Assembly: GCF_017347605.1 (NCBI RefSeq) | Contig: NZ_AP024484.1 | Span: forward strand, 3,238,501 to 3,302,500 | Direction: 5' to 3' | DNA length: 64,000 nucleotides | Source: Prevotella herbatica | GTDB taxonomy: Bacteria; Bacteroidota; Bacteroidia; Bacteroidales; Bacteroidaceae | Shown here: positions 18,580-27,894 of the stretch, in pieces | Numbering within the stretch: the first letter of the stretch is position 1 | Layout: each line of letters starts with the position of its first letter | Notes under the pieces: generated by a model | Database searches by the model: none | What the model was told of the DNA's origin: nothing | The model's input: only the letters and a program-made list of their open reading frames with translations | Position numbers and translations under genes: made by a program

Positions 18580-19275
18580 ACTTCAGAAAAAACAGTAAAT
18601 AAACCTACACTACCTACATTTTTGACTTAAGTTGTTTATAGTCAGTCGTTTATCTAATGTATATAAGTGCCTTTTCCTACACCTTTCCTACATGATTCCT
18701 ACACTAATAAGCACGTTTTTGTATATAAAACGATGGATTTTGCTCAAATCGCAATGCAAAAGTCGCTTTTTAGATTGGACCATTTGTCCATTTCACCAGC
18801 TGTAAAGCCAATCACTGCTGTTTCTTTCATGGGAATAGTGAATAGAAATCTCTTTTCTATTGTAAATGAAATTTAGAAGCCAAACTGATTTATAAAATAT
18901 TACGAGATGTTAACCATGTCAGTAAGAGATTTCAGAAACTATAAATGATAATCAGTAACAGCTTAAAACTATGTATAGTGATTCCGTAAGTATAACTATG
19001 AATGTTTATAATCATGTCCTATTATAGCCAAAATACATAAAGCGCAGCAAGAATAAAATCACCTTTTTCGGTGCGCCTTTGAGTGATTAGGTCCTTATCA
19101 CTCGGTAAAGCATGTAGGACAATAGAGTGATTAGGGCCTAATCACTCCCTAAAATGTATAAGAACGGACTTATATACATTAGCTAACATGTTGTATAACA
19201 ATGCGTTTGGCAAAAAGATGTAGGAAATCACATTAAAAATTCGCAAAAAAATATTTTTCGTTGATATAGGAGGGA
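18580..19275. repeat. Long non-coding repeat, copy A
   Basis: About 0.7 kb that aligns end to end with 54874-55571. The alignable part from the first ACCTACAC runs 672 bases here and 674 in copy B. Identity by eye is about 90% over the 160 bases from 19040 to 19200 and lower in the middle. It contains two CCTACA hexamers at 18604 and 18613, three more at 18676, 18687 and 18698 (11-bp phase), reversed TGTAGG at 19113 and 19219, and three inverted repeats (19081-19103, 19125-19147, 19153-19180). No reading frame is shared by the two copies. The function is unknown; it could be a replication or attachment site, a structured RNA, or a non-autonomous mobile element. It fills most of the gap between tRNA-Arg and the aspartic protease gene; 19276-19375 shows nothing further. 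Confidence 0.85.
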
Positions 19276-19375
19276 TGTCCTCTATATATGAACTTGGAGC
19301 TCAACCCAAAAAAGTTTATGTTCATCACCTAATGTCATAACCCCTTTATTTATAAAAGTTGAACATGTGTTGAAA

Positions 19376-20236
19376 TTAATTTAATATATACAGACATTTC
19401 TTTTTATAATTTAAAAGAAATATCTTTCCTAAGAGAAAGTCTGTATTGATACGAGGATATTTATTGATAGCTTTACTCGTTATAAAGAAGTTGACGAGGT
19501 ATTTATCTTCGGCTATTTCTACAGGAGTATTTTCACAAAGTTTCTCTTCCTTCAAAGTTAATTTATCAGCTATGTTTGCACTTTCTATCTCTATTTTTTT
19601 TGTTGGTAAAACTTTAAAATATTCAGGCAATTCGTTTTTTCTGCTGCCGGTATCAAAAAAAACACGTGTCTTTTTCCCTGAAATTTTGCCTTCAAAATAA
19701 ATAGAATTTAAGGCTGCATCAGAATAGTCTTCGTGGTTTTTCCAAGATAAAGTTCTTTTAATGTTTGCTGGTACTGTCTCATATCGTTTCATGACATTTT
19801 GATTCAAGTCAAAACCCCAAAGATCTCTTTTTAAAACATCTCCACCAATAATGAATTTAGGTGCATACTGTTTCAACCTACCTGCCAAGTCTACTACATA
19901 GCAACAAACATTAGAATATACACGATCCCCCATGGAAATGCTATCTAGATTAATACGAAAAGAATTGATTCGTTTGCCTGATGTATTGCCAATAGTTGCA
20001 TTGCTTAGTGCTATTTTGATGTGACATGAATCTACTGCAAAAGTTGAGTCAATAAGACAAATGGAAGCCCCTGTGTCGATGATTCCTTGAACGTTATGTG
20101 AAGTTTCTTGATGCGATACTGTTACACCTATGAACATCCAATGATTTGTGATTGTTAATGGTGTTTGAGCTTTTAGTCCAAGAATTTGTGAAGCAAAAAG
20201 AATAAATAACAAATAACGAAAATTCAAATTCAACAT
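19376..20236 (-). CDS. Secreted two-lobed retropepsin-like aspartic protease
   Basis: A 286-residue protein with a signal peptide (residues 1-23). It contains two complete aspartic protease half-sites in one chain: D54-T-G-A-S with the hydrophobic-Gly motif IIGGDVL near 129-135, and D195-T-G-S with FLLGKIF near 262. Retroviral-type enzymes normally have one DTG per chain and work as dimers, so this looks like an internally duplicated, pepsin-like two-lobed arrangement in a bacterial exported protein. The second lobe is more diverged and may be weaker. The gene stands alone, downstream (minus strand) of the Nim-like gene. Confidence 0.78.
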   Translation of the reverse strand: MLNLNFRYLLFILFASQILGLKAQTPLTITNHWMFIGVTVSHQETSHNVQGIIDTGASICLIDSTFAVDSCHIKIALSNATIGNTSGKRINSFRINLDSISMGDRVYSNVCCYVVDLAGRLKQYAPKFIIGGDVLKRDLWGFDLNQNVMKRYETVPANIKRTLSWKNHEDYSDAALNSIYFEGKISGKKTRVFFDTGSRKNELPEYFKVLPTKKIEIESANIADKLTLKEEKLCENTPVEIAEDKYLVNFFITSKAINKYPRINTDFLLGKIFLLNYKKKCLYILN

Positions 20237-20327
20237 TATCTTTTTTAGAATTAATTATAGCAACCTGATAAACAACGGTTTTGTGACATTATGGCATTAG
20301 TGGCAAAAAAAACTTGTATGCAGACTG

Positions 20328-20822
20328 TTAATCTGCCGCATGCACATGTTTGCACTTTCCACTGAACTCAGTGAAATCAATGCGTATAATATTTACTCTG
20401 TGAAATGACTTTTGAGAGTACTTAGCACCAAGTTCTTTAAAATCAGGTGACAACTTATCTACTAACTTTAGTAATGCAGCCATACGCTCTTCTGCAGTCA
20501 AGTTGATATGTGCCACTCCTTTCAAGATAACACTCTCATACTCTGTCGTGAATTTGCCAGGCAAAAGGTTTACATTACCAACAATACAAAAACTTACGCT
20601 AGGATATTTAGCAAGACCATCAAGTTTATGCCCATCTGGTGCGCAATGAATATAGATAGAACTGCCGCCATCCCAAACATAATTTAATGGTATTCCGTAT
20701 GGTAAGCCTTTATCATCAATCATACTTAATATTCCATATTCACTGTTTAGGAGCAGTTCCACTGCCCTATCCTCTTCCATTAATCTATCTTTGCGGCGTA
20801 CTCCGTCATTATTAAATATCAT
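20328..20822 (-). CDS. Nim-like pyridoxamine 5'-phosphate oxidase family flavoprotein
   Basis: The 164-residue protein has the split-barrel flavin-binding fold, with the Nim-family opening VRRKDRLMEEDRAVELL, then GILSMID, GLPYGIPLNYVWD and IYIHCAPDGHKLDGL. Related proteins bind FMN or haem, and some (NimA-J) reduce 5-nitroimidazoles to harmless amines; most chromosomal members have no shown role in resistance. A TATATTTG -7 element (minus strand, 20858-20851) precedes it. It appears monocistronic. Confidence 0.85.
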   Translation of the reverse strand: MIFNNDGVRRKDRLMEEDRAVELLLNSEYGILSMIDDKGLPYGIPLNYVWDGGSSIYIHCAPDGHKLDGLAKYPSVSFCIVGNVNLLPGKFTTEYESVILKGVAHINLTAEERMAALLKLVDKLSPDFKELGAKYSQKSFHRVNIIRIDFTEFSGKCKHVHAAD

Positions 20823-20912
20823 AATCTAATGTGTGTTTATTAATTAGATGCAAATATAAACATATTTTGCCATACAGCTAGTAACAAGTGTTACCATTGC
20901 TGTTAAATAAAT

Positions 20913-20941
20913 AAAAAAGGCGACCGTTAATCAGTCGCCTT
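20913..20941 (-). terminator. Terminator after terC-like gene
   Basis: On the minus strand AAGGCGAC pairs with GTCGCCTT around nine bases, followed by six T. It lies just past the stop codon at 20952. Confidence 0.88.
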
Positions 20942-20951
20942 CCAATATAGT

Positions 20952-21944
20952 TTATTGTAGTTTTTTCTTTTCAGGAATTACCAATGACAGTCCTATGCTG
21001 ACCGTGAGAACGGCTAGAATAAATATCAATGATTCTATAGTTCCAATCTCCACATACTTATGTATAAGCAGTTTAACACCAATGAATACAAGAAGTACGC
21101 ATACACCAGGTTTGAGATATCTAAAACGATCAGCAACACCAGCCAGAAGGAAGAACATTGCTCTCAATCCCAATATCGCAAATATGTTTGAGAAGAATAC
21201 AACATAAGGATCTAACGATACAGAGAATACCGCAGGGATACTATCAAAAGCAAATATCAAGTCACTGAACTCAATAAATATCACTGTTACCATTAACGGT
21301 GATATAAACGGGAAATACTTCCTGAGTAGTTTCACTATAGGATGATGCTCTACATCAACATGACTTTCATCTTTGTTTCTGTCGATAAACATTTTCACAC
21401 CACTATAAAGTAAGAAGCCACCAAATATAATCAGTATCCAGTCGAATCGTCTTATTACAGCTGCACCAAGGAAGATGAAGATAAACCTCATAACTATAGC
21501 ACCAAGAATGCCCCAGTTAAGAACTCTTTGATAATCTTTTTTCTTAACTCCGAATGATGTAAATATCATCATCATAACAAACAGATTATCAACGGATAAA
21601 GTCTTTTCTATTAAATAACCTGTTATGTAAGAAATAGTCATGTGCTGACGGTACATCTGCACAGAACCTTCAAAATCATTAGGATTGATTTTCATGTGGT
21701 CTGCATATCGGGATACAACCAGTTGCAGGTCAGACATGTTGTGTATGCCATGTACTAAATCACCATGAAACCACAAAAAAGCCGAAAAAGCTAAAGCTAG
21801 AGTTATCCATACAGCGGTCCAAGTTCCGGCTTCTTTCATTGAAACTTCATGAGCTTCTTTGTCAATAACCAGAAGATCGACCAATAGAATACCTACAATG
21901 AATGCGATAAAGCATCCAAAAAATATTATCTCTGAATAATGCAT
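20952..21944 (-). CDS. TerC family integral membrane protein
   Basis: A 330-residue polytopic protein with about nine spans. TerC-family motifs are seen: VDLLVIDKEAHEVS in the first loop, LIEKTLSVDNLFVMMMIFTSF with the conserved acidic SVDNLF, and FIEFSDLIFAFDSIPAVFSVS with intramembrane acids. Family members act in metal (manganese or calcium) handling or tellurite resistance; which applies here is not visible. A riboswitch was looked for upstream and not found. Single gene with its own terminator; a possible -7 box is TAAATTTG (minus strand, 21989-21982). Confidence 0.88.
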   Translation of the reverse strand: MHYSEIIFFGCFIAFIVGILLVDLLVIDKEAHEVSMKEAGTWTAVWITLALAFSAFLWFHGDLVHGIHNMSDLQLVVSRYADHMKINPNDFEGSVQMYRQHMTISYITGYLIEKTLSVDNLFVMMMIFTSFGVKKKDYQRVLNWGILGAIVMRFIFIFLGAAVIRRFDWILIIFGGFLLYSGVKMFIDRNKDESHVDVEHHPIVKLLRKYFPFISPLMVTVIFIEFSDLIFAFDSIPAVFSVSLDPYVVFFSNIFAILGLRAMFFLLAGVADRFRYLKPGVCVLLVFIGVKLLIHKYVEIGTIESLIFILAVLTVSIGLSLVIPEKKKLQ

Positions 21945-22055
21945 TATTAATTTCTATTACAGATAAAACACTAATATTTTGCAAATTTAGGCATATCTAT
22001 ATGAATTAAACAATAATATTAGTTACAATTCTGTTACAACATGAATAATCATAGC

Positions 22056-22691
22056 TTATAAAATCGCTTTTTGCTTAACGACAATCACTCTTATCTTTTG
22101 ATCATTTCCTGAATTGTTTATCTTTGCGATGTGCCAGTCTCTAGGAAAGAAAATAAAGAATTCATCAGGCTTACTGTCATAAAAACGTGTACGATCTGCT
22201 TTGTAATTATAATGTATGACATCCTTGCGGGCGTCATATTTACAATTAGGAGTACTTGTGTAATGGTCTAAAATGCCAAATCTCTCTACTCCACTGACAA
22301 CATACTGAAAATCAATATGATGATAATGGCTTTCACTGTTTTGCTTCTCTAAAGGTCTGTTTTCGCTGTCCTCAACACTTGCTACCAAATCAGTACCTTC
22401 AATTTCATGTCTGCCGGCAGGAATAGCTAGTAAATCATGAGTAGCTAACCAATGAAACATGGCTTGCCATGCTTTAGGATTGCGCTGATACTGTTGGTAG
22501 AAGTCGATAACGTTAACACTACTGTGAGGAGCTGCACCATTAAAACCTTGTCTCCACTCACCAGATTCTACCCATGTTTTTGCTTGCTTCAATAGTTCAG
22601 GGTTATTATAGTATTGCGTATAATAACCATTATGCTGACCATGCGCACATAAAGTGCACATGAACAGCATAAATAAAATAATTTTTTTCAT
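22056..22691 (-). CDS. Secreted YhcH/YjgK/YiaL (DUF386) family protein
   Basis: The protein has 211 residues with a signal peptide (MKKIILFMLFMCTLCAHGQ). The body is a DUF386 cupin-like domain: ESHYHHIDFQYVVSGVERFGI, then a DEFFIFFPRDWHIAKI segment with metal-binding His and Glu. Cytosolic family members act on sialic acids or beta-galactosides; the exported form with an extra N-terminal helical region (residues 25-90, WHWLATHD-like) is unusual. It is 42 bp downstream of the citrate synthase gene on the same strand. Confidence 0.8.
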   Translation of the reverse strand: MKKIILFMLFMCTLCAHGQHNGYYTQYYNNPELLKQAKTWVESGEWRQGFNGAAPHSSVNVIDFYQQYQRNPKAWQAMFHWLATHDLLAIPAGRHEIEGTDLVASVEDSENRPLEKQNSESHYHHIDFQYVVSGVERFGILDHYTSTPNCKYDARKDVIHYNYKADRTRFYDSKPDEFFIFFPRDWHIAKINNSGNDQKIRVIVVKQKAIL

Positions 22692-22733
22692 CGTAAATAT
22701 AATGTTGTTGTCTTTATTGTTTGTTTAATTGCT

Positions 22734-24080
22734 TCATCGTTTGTCAATTGGCAGATATTCTTTCTGCCCTTGTATATTCTTATACGCTGGACGAATGATT
22801 CTTCTTCCATCATAATTCAATTCTTCTATGCGGTGAGCAGTCCATCCAACGATGCGCGCCATCGCAAATATTGGTGTATAAATCTCTTGTGGCAGACCAA
22901 TCATCTCATAGATAAATCCGCTGTAGAAATCAAGGTTTGCGCAAATAGGTTTCTTTGTCTTTCTGAATGCTGAAACACTTTTAACACCTTCTTGTTCAAG
23001 CAAACACAAGAAATCATATTCTTCTCTACGTCCCTTCTCGGTAGCTAACTCGCCTGCAAGTCTCTTTAATTCAACTGCGCGAGGATCACTCATTGTATAA
23101 ACTGCGTGGCCGATACCATAGATAAGTCCTGTATTGTCATAAGCCTCTTTGTTAAGCATACGATTCAGATATGTGTCTATCTCATCCGTATTTTTCCAAT
23201 CCTTTATCTGCTCTTTCAAGTGATGGAACATGTTGATAACCTTAATGTTAGCACCACCATGCAACGGACCTTTCAAAGAACCAATACCTGCAGCAATACT
23301 TGAATAGGTATCTGTACGAGTTGATGACGTCACACGAACTGTGAATGTAGAGTTGTTACCACCACCATGTTCTGCCTGAATAATCAACAGAAGGTCAAGC
23401 GTTCTCGCATCTAGTTCTGTATAGCGATTATGCTTCAGCATAAATAAGAAATTCTCTGCAATACTAAGATTCTCCTTAGGGTAACGTATATGCAAGCTTT
23501 GCCCTTGAACGCTATGTCTGTATATATTATATGCGTAAGCTATAATCGTAGGGAATTTAGCAATAAGCTCAATGCTCTGTCGCATAAGATTATCACGGCT
23601 TATATCATCAGGATTAGGGTCAAATGTGTACATTTCCAACACGCATCTTGCCAATATATTCATGATATTAGATCCTTCAAGATCAATGATATGAACTATG
23701 GTACGATGATCAAGTGGCATGTTGTCATTCAGCAGTTCACGGAATGCAGCTAATTCTTCCTTATCAGGCAATTCACCTGAAAGTAACAGGAAAGCGATTT
23801 CCTCAAAACCGAATCTCTTTTCTTTTAGAAGCGGAGATACCAAGTCGTCAACTTCATAACCACGATAGAAAAGTTTTCCTGCGCATGGCTGGAGCTTGCC
23901 GTCTTTATCTCGATCATATCCCACAACATTACCTATATTGGTAAGTCCTACAAGGACACCGGAACCGTCTTCGTTGCGAAGTCCTCTTTTCACGCCATAT
24001 TCCTGGAAAGTTTCCTGTGGAATCTTGCACGTGTTCTTAACTGCATCAGACAGTTTGTAAATTAAATATTCCTTCTTCAT
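22734..24080 (-). CDS. gltA: Citrate synthase
   Basis: Condenses oxaloacetate and acetyl-CoA to citrate. The 448-residue chain (from ATG 24080; the frame also allows TTG 24086) is the long type common in Bacteroidetes. It shows GKLFYRGYEVDDLV, the substrate-binding RVTSSTRTDTYSSIAAGIGSL, catalytic LHGGAN and GIGHAVYTMSDPRA, and the NLDFYSGF region. The gene lies 63 bp downstream of aconitase on the same strand, and both feed glutamate synthesis. The isocitrate dehydrogenase gene often found between them is absent here. Confidence 0.92.
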   Translation of the reverse strand: MKKEYLIYKLSDAVKNTCKIPQETFQEYGVKRGLRNEDGSGVLVGLTNIGNVVGYDRDKDGKLQPCAGKLFYRGYEVDDLVSPLLKEKRFGFEEIAFLLLSGELPDKEELAAFRELLNDNMPLDHRTIVHIIDLEGSNIMNILARCVLEMYTFDPNPDDISRDNLMRQSIELIAKFPTIIAYAYNIYRHSVQGQSLHIRYPKENLSIAENFLFMLKHNRYTELDARTLDLLLIIQAEHGGGNNSTFTVRVTSSTRTDTYSSIAAGIGSLKGPLHGGANIKVINMFHHLKEQIKDWKNTDEIDTYLNRMLNKEAYDNTGLIYGIGHAVYTMSDPRAVELKRLAGELATEKGRREEYDFLCLLEQEGVKSVSAFRKTKKPICANLDFYSGFIYEMIGLPQEIYTPIFAMARIVGWTAHRIEELNYDGRRIIRPAYKNIQGQKEYLPIDKR

Positions 24081-24143
24081 AATCAATAAAGTAAAAAAAG
24101 TAAAGAGATAAAAAGTAAAATCCTTAGATTAATTACCCTAATC

Positions 24144-26405
24144 TTATTTGTTTAACCTTGCATAATTGAGAGCACTTCCGGCTTTAAACCATGCTATTTG
24201 CGTATCATTATAAGTGTGTTCAACCTCTATCTCTTCTGTTAAACCGTCATTGTGTTTCAATATCACAATCAGATGTTTGCCAGGTGCAAAAGCAGTCAAG
24301 CCAGAAATAGAAATGCGATCATCTTCTTGCACCTTGTCATAATCATCTTTGTTTACGAAGGTAAGCGCTAGCATACCTTGTTTTTTAAGATTTGTCTCAT
24401 GTATACGTGCGAAACTCTTTGCCAATATAACCTTAACATTTAAGAAGCGTGGTTCCATTGCAGCGTGTTCACGGCTTGAACCTTCTCCATAATTGTCTTC
24501 AGCAATGACGATCGAGTCTATATTATTCTGCTTATAGTCTTTAGCAGCACTGGATACTTCCTTGTATTCTCCGTCTAATTGATCTTTCACACAGTTACTT
24601 TCATCATTGAAAGCATTAACCGCTCCCATAAGAAGATTATCAGAGATGTTTTGTAAGTGTCCTCGGAACTTAAGCCATGGTCCTGCCATAGAGATATGAT
24701 CAGTAGTGCATTTACCTTTAGTCTTTATGAGCAAAGGCATATTTTTGTAATCCTCACCGTTCCATTCAGCAAAAGGTTCCAACTTTTGTAGTCGATCAGA
24801 TTGTTCTGATATAATTATTTCTATGTTACCATTGCTTTCTGACGGTGCTATAAATCCATTGTTTTCTACAGTGAATCCCTTTGGAGGGAATGTATATCCA
24901 GTTGGCTCATCAAGCTTCACATAGTTCCCGTCTTTATCACAAACCATATCTGTTGCTGGATTAAAGTCTAGCCTGCCAGATATTGCTATTGCCGTTGTGA
25001 GTTCCGGACCAGCAATGAAAGCGAATGTATTTGGATTACCGTCTGCACGGCGTCGGAAGTTACGATTGAATGATGTAACAATGGCGTTCTTACGATTATT
25101 ATCATCGGTATGACGTTTCCACTGTCCTATACACGGTCCGCAGGCATTTGTCATTATCACAGCTCCGATTTTCTTCAAATCGTCAAGAATTCCGTCACGT
25201 TCCGCTGTACACCTAATCTGTTCAGATCCAGGATTTATAATTAGTTGTGCTTTAACTGGAATATTTTGCTTATATGCCTGTCGGGCAACACTAGCGGCAC
25301 GTGCCAAATCCTGATAGCTGGAGTTGGTGCAACTTCCTATCAAAGCCACCTCAACATCCATTGGATAGTCGTTGGCTGGGCCTTTGATCTTCATTTGTGA
25401 TATAGGTGTCGCGGCATCAGGAGTGAATGGACCATTAAGATGTGGCTCAACTTCATTCAAGTCAATATCAATAATCTGATCGTAATACTTTTCTGGTGTA
25501 GCATAAACCTCATCGTCTGCACGAAGATTCTTTATGTTGTTTTTCGCGAAAAATGCAACTTCTTCACGTCCTGTATTTCTCAGATATTCATCGGCATTAT
25601 TGTCATAAGGGAATATAGAGCATGTAGCTCCCAATTCAGCTCCCATATTACAGATAGTGGCTTTGCCTGTTGTTGAGATAGATTCAAGTCCTTCACCAAA
25701 GTATTCCAATATAGAATTTGTACCACCCTTGACAGTAAGTATGCCCAATATTTTCAAAATAACGTCTTTCGGACTAGCCCATCCTGACAATTTTCCATGA
25801 AGTCTAACTCCAATAAGTTTAGGCATCTTTAGTTCCCATGGTTGTCCTGTCAATACATCGACAGCATCAGCACCTCCTACACCAACGGCAATCATACCCA
25901 AGCCACCGGCATTAGGAGTATGAGAGTCTGTTCCTACCATCATGCCACCAGGGAACGCATAGTTCTCTAATACAACCTGATGAATGATACCAGCTCCAGG
26001 ACCCCAGAAGCCAATATGATATTTTTTAGATACAGACTTCAAGAAATCATAAACTTCTTTATTTGTAGCAGTGGCTGAAGGTAAATCTTTTTCTACACCA
26101 ATATCAGCACGGATAAGATGATCACAATGCACTGATGCCGGAACTGCAACTTTGTTTTTTCCTGCATTCATAAACTGCAATAAAGCCATCTGTGCTGTCG
26201 CGTCTTGCATTGCTACTCTGTCAGGACGAAAATTCACATAATCAACACCCCTTTTAAAGAGTTTAAGATCTGCATTTTCATACATGTGTGCAAAAAGCAC
26301 TTTCTCTGCATAGGTGAGCGGGCGCTTGATAGTTTCTTTAGCTTTATCTACGCTTTCTGAATATGAAGCATAAAAACTTCGTAACATTTCTATATCCAGT
26401 ATCAT
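24144..26405 (-). CDS. acnA: Aconitate hydratase
   Basis: 4Fe-4S enzyme that isomerises citrate to isocitrate. 753 residues, mitochondrial-type length. The cluster ligands are visible in [13 protein letters not shown] and [10 protein letters not shown]; other family motifs are [25 protein letters not shown] and [14 protein letters not shown] in the swivel domain. ATG 26405 gives the expected N-terminus. First gene of a unit with citrate synthase. A TATATTTG -7 element (minus strand, 26447-26440) lies about 35 bp upstream. Confidence 0.94.
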   Translation of the reverse strand: MILDIEMLRSFYASYSESVDKAKETIKRPLTYAEKVLFAHMYENADLKLFKRGVDYVNFRPDRVAMQDATAQMALLQFMNAGKNKVAVPASVHCDHLIRADIGVEKDLPSATATNKEVYDFLKSVSKKYHIGFWGPGAGIIHQVVLENYAFPGGMMVGTDSHTPNAGGLGMIAVGVGGADAVDVLTGQPWELKMPKLIGVRLHGKLSGWASPKDVILKILGILTVKGGTNSILEYFGEGLESISTTGKATICNMGAELGATCSIFPYDNNADEYLRNTGREEVAFFAKNNIKNLRADDEVYATPEKYYDQIIDIDLNEVEPHLNGPFTPDAATPISQMKIKGPANDYPMDVEVALIGSCTNSSYQDLARAASVARQAYKQNIPVKAQLIINPGSEQIRCTAERDGILDDLKKIGAVIMTNACGPCIGQWKRHTDDNNRKNAIVTSFNRNFRRRADGNPNTFAFIAGPELTTAIAISGRLDFNPATDMVCDKDGNYVKLDEPTGYTFPPKGFTVENNGFIAPSESNGNIEIIISEQSDRLQKLEPFAEWNGEDYKNMPLLIKTKGKCTTDHISMAGPWLKFRGHLQNISDNLLMGAVNAFNDESNCVKDQLDGEYKEVSSAAKDYKQNNIDSIVIAEDNYGEGSSREHAAMEPRFLNVKVILAKSFARIHETNLKKQGMLALTFVNKDDYDKVQEDDRISISGLTAFAPGKHLIVILKHNDGLTEEIEVEHTYNDTQIAWFKAGSALNYARLNK

Positions 26406-26598
26406 ATCTTATTTTACCTTTAATGTATTAACTTGCATGCAAATATACTAAATAATTGTATAACTGTAACATTTTTGAGCGGTTATTTGTCAATTTGCAA
26501 CTAATTTTTAATAAAATAGTTATTTAAGATGTAAATAAATTGCATAAAACGGCAAAGGTTTGTATAATAATTTAAAAAGCAAAGCTAAATATGAATTA

Positions 26599-27894
26599 TC
26601 ATTCAAGTGATGGGTCAGCTTCTGGAATAGGAAGATTAGCACTTTCTTTTGCTCCCAACTGCTTTAAATCGTTTGCTTTCTGAACGATGCTTTGTCTTCC
26701 AGTATGTGCTTTTTTATATGCCTCGTCATAATCTTTGTGTAAGGTGTCTATATCCTTTCCAACCTTATCAAATCGCTTAATGAATTCCCCCACTCGTTTA
26801 AGTAGTTCGTCAGCCATGTCAAATACACGTTTCTGATTTTCAGACTGTGTGTATTGTCTCCATGCAATCTGTATGATCTTTAGTATAGCCATAAGATTTT
26901 GCTGACTGGTGATAAACACGTGTTTCTCAAATGCATCATGCCACAATTTAGGATCAGATGCTAAAGCCAATTGCAAAGCTCCCTCATAAGGAATGTACAT
27001 AATAACAAAGTCGATGGCGCATCTAGGAGCTTTCACATAAGCACTGTAATCCTTCTTTGATAGTTGCGTGAACTGAGTACGTATGCTCTTAACGACATCA
27101 TCGGCATACTTCTTCTTTGCGATTTCGTCTTCTGAATTCATGTAATTAGCATAAGCATCAATTGTCATCTTAGAATCGATAATTACATCCTCGTTGTTAG
27201 GATAATGCAATACAACGTCGGGAATCATTTTCTTTCCGCTTTCATCATTGATAACAGCATTACCTTTTTCGTCAGTTATAGTCTGCTGCACATCATAATC
27301 TATCCCTAGTCGGAGTCCTTGACTGTCTAAAAGATTCATCAATGCAAGTTCTCCCCAATTACCCTGTACCTTATTTGCACCACGCATCACATTTGTAAGT
27401 CTTGTAGCCGATTGGTTAATCTTATCAGTCTGTTCGGCCATTGTCTTTAGTTGTTCAGATAGTGATGCAGTATTCTTCGCAGTCTCATTATTTGTTTTAC
27501 TGATAGCATCTTGGAGTTGAACAATATTCTGTTTCAGTGGTTTTGTAATATTGTCTATCGATTCAATATTATCAGTCTTTAGTTTAGCTGTCGTCTGTTC
27601 CAATACTCTTGTTGCAAGATTTTGGAATTGTTCCTTGATTGTATTAAGTTGTTCGTTGAATTGTTGCTGGCGCATTGCATTCTCTTTAGAATTCTGCTCA
27701 TTACGCAGTTCCAGTTCGTGTTCATATTTATCTTTTAAGGCATTAACATCATTCTCGTGTAATGTCTTTTCGGCATTGAGCTGTGTTTCCAAACTTCCAT
27801 AAGCAACTTTAGCCTGTGTCAGTTTACCATTTAAAAACATATAGGCAACACCACCTCCAAGTATTAAGCCTACCAAAACATATAATATAATCAT
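26599..27894 (-). CDS. rmuC: DNA recombination protein RmuC
   Basis: RmuC limits sequence inversions and is thought to be a nuclease-related factor. The 431-residue chain has an N-terminal membrane anchor (ILYVLVGLILGGGVAYMFL), a long coiled coil (about 25-160) and the restriction-endonuclease-like core (GNWGELALMNLL, PDVVLHYPNNEDVIIDSKMTIDAY, FVIMYIPYEGAL). D and K of the core (DVVLHYP, IDSK) match a PD-(D/E)XK site. The start overlaps the MATE gene stop by 4 bp, showing translational coupling. Confidence 0.9.
   Translation of the reverse strand: MIILYVLVGLILGGGVAYMFLNGKLTQAKVAYGSLETQLNAEKTLHENDVNALKDKYEHELELRNEQNSKENAMRQQQFNEQLNTIKEQFQNLATRVLEQTTAKLKTDNIESIDNITKPLKQNIVQLQDAISKTNNETAKNTASLSEQLKTMAEQTDKINQSATRLTNVMRGANKVQGNWGELALMNLLDSQGLRLGIDYDVQQTITDEKGNAVINDESGKKMIPDVVLHYPNNEDVIIDSKMTIDAYANYMNSEDEIAKKKYADDVVKSIRTQFTQLSKKDYSAYVKAPRCAIDFVIMYIPYEGALQLALASDPKLWHDAFEKHVFITSQQNLMAILKIIQIAWRQYTQSENQKRVFDMADELLKRVGEFIKRFDKVGKDIDTLHKDYDEAYKKAHTGRQSIVQKANDLKQLGAKESANLPIPEADPSLE

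Noticed and set aside
18667-18876. A 69-codon frame within repeat copy A
   Set aside because: Copy B has no matching frame; indels break it, so the similarity is of DNA, not protein.
21945-22055. Possible manganese riboswitch upstream of the TerC gene
   Set aside because: No convincing stem or conserved loop; the stretch is just A/T-rich with a -7 box.
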